A stretch of 64,000 nucleotides of DNA from Chionoecetes opilio. Taxonomy: Eukaryota; Arthropoda; Malacostraca; Decapoda; Majidae. Below the pieces are notes generated by a model. The model was not told where the DNA came from and searched no databases. It saw only the letters and a program-made list of their open reading frames with translations. A program made the translations under genes and the position numbers. This document shows, piece after piece, positions 59,557-64,000 of the stretch (position 1 is the stretch's first letter; each line of letters opens with the position of its first letter). The stretch covers positions 31,001 to 95,000 of the forward strand of contig JACEEZ010020504.1 in NCBI GenBank assembly GCA_016584305.1, written 5' to 3'.

Positions 59557-59900
59557 CCGTAGTGTAACGGTAGCACGTCCGCCCGGCAAGTGGAAGGTCT
59601 CGGGTTCGATCCCCTGCCTTTTCGGTGAACCCCCTACCTCTAACATGGCGCAGTGAGTAGGATCCAGAGCGTTCAGTGTGGCCGTAGACTAAGAGACAAT
59701 CTGGCGTGGAGGAGGCCAAGGGGGCGACCACAAGGCTCGTGGCTGGGGGCAAATTAATGTCTACTGTCGAGAGTGCTTGTATGGGAAGGGAGCCTGCATG
59801 GGGACTCGCGCGTGGTGACCCCCGAGAGTGGCGTTGTAGGGTGGGCGAGGGGATACACCCCCCGGCGTATACCCCCAATGATATGATGATGGTATTTATG
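59557..59900 (+). mobile_element. tRNA-derived SINE
   Basis: The head contains an A-box-like TAGTGTAACGGTAGC (59560) and a B-box GGTTCGATCCC (59603-59613) at the tRNA spacing. There is no matching acceptor stem, so this is a SINE and not a working tRNA. The body continues TACCTCTAACATGGCGCAGT to about 59900 and ends in an ATGATATGATGATGG tail. A piece of the body recurs at 22464-22512. Confidence 0.75.
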
Positions 59901-60029
59901 AGGCAGCATTGCAGCACATTCACGTAAGACAACAATTTATAAGCAAAGTTGAATTAGGATGATTGACCACCTGCATTTGCAGCAGACTTCAAATTTTCCT
60001 CCTTCAATTGATAAAATCTTGATTCACAG

Positions 60030-60174
60030 AGACAATGGTACGCAAAGGAAAGGATCCCTGGCTACATGTGGCAGCAGCTTTCCCACTACATCAGAACTGA
60101 AGAGTTCTTGGATTCAGTGGATCTTAAAGAAAAACCTGCCATGAAGCATACTGCTGGACCTTTTGTGCTTGAAG
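60030..60174 (+). CDS. penultimate exon of an unidentified host gene
   Basis: After the acceptor ATCTTGATTCACAG an open frame in phase 0 reads RQWYAKERIPGYMWQQLSHY then IRTEEFLDSVDLKEKPAMKH and TAGPFVLE, and ends GAAG|GTAAGC, a consensus donor in phase 1. The composition is that of an ordinary globular protein, without repeats and without stops or frameshifts, unlike every transposon gene in the window. The next exon (60785) joins in the correct phase. I cannot name the protein. Upstream exons must lie across a long intron, since the 56-59.9 kb stretch is transposons and a SINE. Confidence 0.65.
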
Positions 60175-60307
60175 GTAAGCCCCACTCTTGTAGTTCTCTT
60201 ATATTATTTATGACTGATTGCAGTGTTCCTCCATACCACTCCATTAGACTTATCAACTACTTTTGATCCTCAAATGAAGGAGCATATTTTAGCATGCAAG
60301 TACAGTG

Positions 60308-60420
60308 CTTTCTCGCTATTAACAGAGATAGTTACTGAAAAAAACTTTGGCGGATTGCGATTCGTCGAATTGTGAATTGAACTTTCCATGAGAAAGAATT
60401 GGAAACATTCTAAGGCCAGT
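60308..60420. mobile_element. pogo/Tigger-like end inside the intron
   Basis: TACAGTGCTTTCTCGCTATT and GGATTGCGATTCGTCGAATT resemble the TACAGTG...TCGCTATTAAC ends of Tigger-like elements. Only one end is visible. Confidence 0.4.
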
Positions 60421-60784
60421 CAACCTTACCCTATAAAATGACCATTTTCAAAAATATTACCATAACTTTATATATAACAATTTACCCAAATAATTTGTTT
60501 CTGTTCATCAATTAGTTTAACCATTATGAGACAGTACCCATCATTTGGTAGATATTTTTAAAAACTGTCCAAAGGAAGGGTTATCTTTGTGACTACCATA
60601 TATTGTAAACATTTTTACCCATTTTAGATATATATACTCATGAAGGGTCATTGATTCCTTATCTCCTTAGGGTCTCTTGGCATGGCTTGTAATGGTACAG
60701 TCCTAGTCCTTATAATTATATTTAATGCTATTTATGAGAAGTGAAGTACATAAGTTAACTAATTGGATATTTTCTCATGTACAG

Positions 60785-60849
60785 GGACCAACATCTATTA
60801 CTGCGGCGCAGAAAAGGACGCCATCCTGGAAAAAAGAGGCTTTTGGTAG
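60785..60849 (+). CDS. terminal exon of the same host gene
   Basis: The acceptor TTTCTCATGTACAG is followed by a phase-1 continuation GTNIYYCGAEKDAILEKRGF then W and TAG (60847-60849). Joined protein end: ...FVLEGTNIYYCGAEKDAILE... The 610-base intron (60175-60784) is GT-AG and AT-rich. No canonical AATAAA is seen within the next 150 bases, but the 3' end may lie further on. Low codon count is the main doubt. Agreement of phase, splice sites and protein-like composition is the support. Confidence 0.65.
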
Positions 60850-60950
60850 AAGACCAACAAAAAATGAAGCATGCTACATGTAGATCATGCCGTGCATTTT
60901 AGTTTAGTTTTCTGGTCATTCTCTGTAGTCATTCTTAGTTCACCTCTTAC

Positions 60951-61045
60951 TCAACGCCTCTCGAGTGAGTGTAAATTTAATAGCTTCAATCTCCTCTCAT
61001 AACTATAGTTACGCATCCCCTGTATCATTTTGGTCATCCAATCTG
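60951..61045 (-). mobile_element. CR1-like LINE reverse transcriptase, short C-terminal fragment
   Basis: The minus strand reads RISADWMTKMIQGMRNYSYE then RRLKLLNLHSLERR, the ERIQR...T.MI.G...L.Y..RL..L.L.SLE.R block after the thumb of CR1/jockey-type LINEs. Nothing upstream matches. Confidence 0.65.
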
Positions 61046-61369
61046 CACTGATTCTAACAAGGCTATATCCATCCTGTAATACGGGGATAAAAACTGAACC
61101 ATATACGTATATGCGGGGATTTACCGAATAAATTAGGTAAATGCGGGCTTTGGTTCGATGGTGGGCCGGCCGAACATGTACACGCAGGTCGGACGGCGGC
61201 TGTGAAAAAAGAAAGTCGACCGGGCGGTACGCGGCTGCGCGCCGATCAGTCTGGCTTTGTCGGCCCGAGTGGAAACACATCAGCTCAAGTCCTCCTGTGC
61301 CTCACCACGTATCGTTTAAATTTTCCTGTATGCGTGTAGTATTTGTGATGGCTGCATGTACGTAAGTAT

Positions 61370-61558
61370 AGAAACTTTCATCTAATGTAACAAACAAAGT
61401 TCAATATACACGGAAACGGTTTGAAATAGCGAACTTTCACCTCATATAACGAACAAAGTGTCATGCGAAAAGTTTGGATCCCTCGGATATAACGAACTTT
61501 AGAATATAATGTCACCCCCTTCCCCCCAATTGGTTCGTTATAGTGAGGGTTTACTGTA
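61370..61558. mobile_element. pogo/Tigger-like terminal region
   Basis: Read inverted it begins TACAGTAAACCCTCACTATA then ACGAACCAATTGG and contains GTTCGTTATATGAGGTG and GTTCGCTATTTC. This is a typical Tigger-like terminal repeat with repeated TAACGAAC blocks. The partner end is not seen. Confidence 0.6.
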
Positions 61559-61559
61559 T

Positions 61560-62690
61560 TTCAAAACACATCAAAATTTATGCGAAAAAAAGGGTTTAAT
61601 AAAAAAAACAGGTTGGTCCCTCTTCTGAATCTATAGCGTACAATGTTATGCCGTTGTGACTCATGGTAAGTGATTGGTGGCTCCGAGTCTCCTGAAGGTT
61701 TACCTCTCATTGTGAGGAGTGTCTTGGGTTATATTTTGTTATTTGCCACAACTTTTTTAAAGATTATATATTCTTTTTTGATCAGTTATGATGTGTTGAA
61801 TTAATCAAGCTTTCGTTTATAGCTGAAATTGACGTGTTTACTCGTTATAACCCCTCACCCCAAGCTCAAATAGCAAGAGATTTCTGCCAGAAATGGTTAG
61901 GATAAGTTGAATTGGGTCAGGATAGGTTAGTTTAGAGGTGGAGTTTGATTCAATTACAGATAATGTTAATGTTAAAAAATTTATGTGAAAGTCTGATGCG
62001 AAGCGAGATGTTTGCGGGGCGGAGCAGACCACCGATAACTGACAAACATAGTTTTTGCTCCACTATCATCAATATGGAATATTGGAGGAGAGACATCAAG
62101 CCCCTGTCCACCCAGCAGTGAATGGGTACCGGGTGTTAGCTGGGAGTTTGTGACTCGCCTCTCAATGTAGTGGCTTCCCCCAACACTAAGCACTAATAGT
62201 AGGGTCACTTAGGGCGATTCGCTTCACATTAGGTGAAGGAAGTATTTTGAGGGTCTTATCCTAAGCATTTTGTGCCGCTGAATCCGAAAATCGTAGTTGG
62301 GTCACTCGTTAGCGGTAAGTTTTCGCGCAATTTGCAATTTGGCAATTTGGCAATAAAATTGGCATTACCAAATTGCAGAATGAGAACCAGACGTCGTAGA
62401 GACCTCGTTTTGGACTCAAATTGAAGCTTATTAAGAGTGCATAAAATGTTATTTAGTACTCCGTGGTTGTATCTGTTCGCATTACTGAACTATAATGGAA
62501 ATTAAAATAAGTGGAAAAAAATGGAAAAAAAAATAAAAGGAAAAATTTTTTGGGCCCTTAATTTTAATCAAAAGCATGAAATGTTCTGGCTGTACTGTTC
62601 TCATAAAACACTAGGTTGGGAAAAAAATTAATTAAACGTGTATTATTTGAAAGGATTTGTGCCTTTTGCTATACTAACCAATTAACTATT
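61560..62690. other. no feature recognised
   Basis: Clean AT-rich sequence. A short inverted motif around CAATTTGGCAATTTGGC (62335) is the only structure noticed. Confidence 0.5.
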
Positions 62691-62694
62691 GAAT

Positions 62695-63060
62695 GTGTCA
62701 TGGTTTCATGTCATGTTCCAGTTTGAATTTTGTAAGTGTTTATGTGTCATTTCTATTGTTGAATGTTGCATGTGCACGTTTCATGTGTTGAATGTTTTGT
62801 ATGGTCATTTTTCATGTGTTGTATGTGTCATGTTTCATGTGTTTGTATGTGTCATGTGTTTCATGTGTCATGTTTCATGTGTTGAATGTGTTGCATGTGT
62901 CATGTATTTCATGTTCATGTTCCATGTGTTGAATGTGTTGTGTGTCATGTGTTTTATGGGGTCATGTTTCATGTGTTGAATGTGTTTATGTGTCATGTGT
63001 TTTATGTGTCATGTCCATGTTGAATGTGTTGTATAGGGTCATGTACTTTGGTTTTTTTTT
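62695..63060. repeat. TCATGTTTCATGTGTTGAATG minisatellite
   Basis: Irregular units of about 22-30 bp built from GTCATG, TTTCATGTGT and TGAATGTGT repeat about 14 times. Open frames here (MCFMGSCFM-like) are artefacts of the repeat. Confidence 0.9.
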
Positions 63061-63334
63061 GTTTTTGTTTTTATGTTTCAAGTTTTTGTCATGTGTTTCA
63101 TGTATTTTATATTTTGTTTTTATGTATATGTCTTTAAGTGTTTAAACACAAAAAAAAAAGATCTGTATGTTGGTTTGTATGCAAGGTACTACATACAAAT
63201 AGTGTCAGTTAAATTAGCATTGTATTTTGCCCTCTACTACTTTAAGGAATATTGAATTAATTTCATTTTGGGAAACAAAAAAAAAAAAAAAAAACGTTTT
63301 CGTATTGTTTCGTTATTGTTACTTACATGTTTTG

Positions 63335-63339
<5 letters not shown>

Positions 63340-63372
<33 letters not shown>

Positions 63373-63530
63373 AAAATAAAATTTTAATATATTTTATAAA
63401 ATATATATATATATATAAAATAATATATATATAATATATATAATAATATATATATAATTTTTAATCATAATATATATATATAAAATATATAAACTATATA
63501 TTTTTATATATATATTTTTTTTTTTGTGTC
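63340..63530. repeat. (AT)n-type microsatellite cluster
   Basis: Several (AT)n blocks are separated by TTTTAAA or AAT. A short (GT)n follows at 63546-63561. Confidence 0.95.
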
Positions 63531-63749
63531 AATAAGCTAACTAACTGTGTGTGTGTGTGTGGTAAGGTTCTGCCCCCCGTGGCGGAATCCCCCATATGGC
63601 ACAGTTTTGGAACCGGCTTGACCAGGGGAAGGTTTTAAGCACACTTATGAGATGATCCGATCACTTTTTTTTTATTTTTATTTTTTTTTTTTAGAAAGCC
63701 TATTAGCGAGAATTGTGAAAAAAAAGTGGGATGCGAGAATTGAGGAAAC

Positions 63750-64000
63750 CTTGATGTAGGGTGAGGGGTAATGGGTGAGGGGAAGGGTGGGGTGATGGGT
63801 AATGGGTGTGGGGTGATGGGTGAAAAAATGGGTGGGGGGTGATGGGTGATGGGTGAGGGAATAGGTGGGGGTGTGATGGGTAATGGGGTGAGTGAATGGG
63901 TGGGGTTGATGGGTAATGGGTGAGTGAATGGGTGGAGGGTAATGGGTGAGGGAATAGGTGGGGGGTGATGGGTAACGGGTGAGTGAATGGGTGTGTGGTG
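63750..64000. repeat. GGGTGATGGGTAATGGGTGAG minisatellite, continues past the window
   Basis: Units of about 30 bp: TGATGGGTAATGGGTGAGTG then AATGGGTGGGG, about eight copies with variants. It is G-rich on this strand. Confidence 0.95.

Noticed and set aside
59557..59630. Functional tRNA gene
   Set aside because: The acceptor stem does not pair and no canonical anticodon arm forms. The A/B boxes and the long non-tRNA body indicate a SINE.
62689..63145. Met/Cys/His-rich open frames
   Set aside because: Products of the TCATGTGTT minisatellite.

Overview
This window looks like repeat-rich, intergenic and intronic nuclear DNA from an arthropod, most probably a decapod crustacean. The evidence is jockey-like and CR1/I-like reverse-transcriptase fragments of types familiar from crab and porcelain-crab genomes, very long (AT)n, (GA)n and GGA-type simple repeats, tRNA-derived SINE pieces, and no bacterial gene organisation. 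I have no database result, so the organism call is inference.

Almost everything recognisable is mobile DNA. 0-3 kb: a 5'-truncated jockey-like LINE (minus) abuts a broken gene for an XPG/FEN1-like nuclease with a CXC cysteine tail (plus), followed by the C-terminus of a second LINE. 3.36-6.65 kb: a complete inverted-repeat DNA transposon with a GC-rich, frameshifted transposase-like gene, sitting in an (AT)n tract. 7-15 kb: a pogo/Tigger-like non-autonomous element, a dispersed ~0.3 kb repeat and a 4.1 kb decayed hAT element (ZBED5-like transposase) with both ends visible. 16-19 kb: a Harbinger-type MITE with TTA duplications, a foldback element, and a Tc1-like HTH fragment. 22.5-27 kb: two minisatellites with ~33-bp units lie inside the introns of a possible three-exon minus-strand gene whose splice phases agree. 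27.6-32 kb: a 609-bp foldback, a TAA-flanked MITE, a CACTG-ended transposon with a large transposase-like pseudogene, and another foldback. 31.9-38.8 kb: a LINE (ORF1 plus decayed ORF2) split by a 2.9 kb transposon. 39.5-46 kb: a satellite split by a 5.9 kb transposon. 46.5-58 kb: poorly resolved, homopolymer-rich sequence with satellites. 56.3-59.5 kb: two inverted copies of a TTAA-flanked element. 60.0-60.85 kb: the last two exons of what looks like a real host gene. The end of the window holds LINE and pogo fragments and two minisatellites.

The most interesting theme is three different copies of an XPG/FEN1-like nuclease joined to a CXC (Tesmin/TSO1-like) cysteine cluster. Two lie inside complete transposons (32105-34990 and 39789-45667) that start and end TAGT...ACTA, have ~180-bp terminal inverted repeats and are flanked by exact 3-bp duplications (ATA, TAA). 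Removing either element restores the host sequence: an uninterrupted LINE ORF1 reading frame in one case and a satellite unit in the other. From family knowledge these fit the Academ superfamily of DNA transposons (XPG nuclease plus Cys-rich finger, 3-4 bp duplications). The smaller element carries only the nuclease-CXC gene.

Sequence quality is uneven: about 9.7-15.5, 35.8-39, 46.5-54 and 55-58 kb carry dense homopolymer runs and frameshifts that look like uncorrected long-read errors, so many of the breaks described below may be technical.
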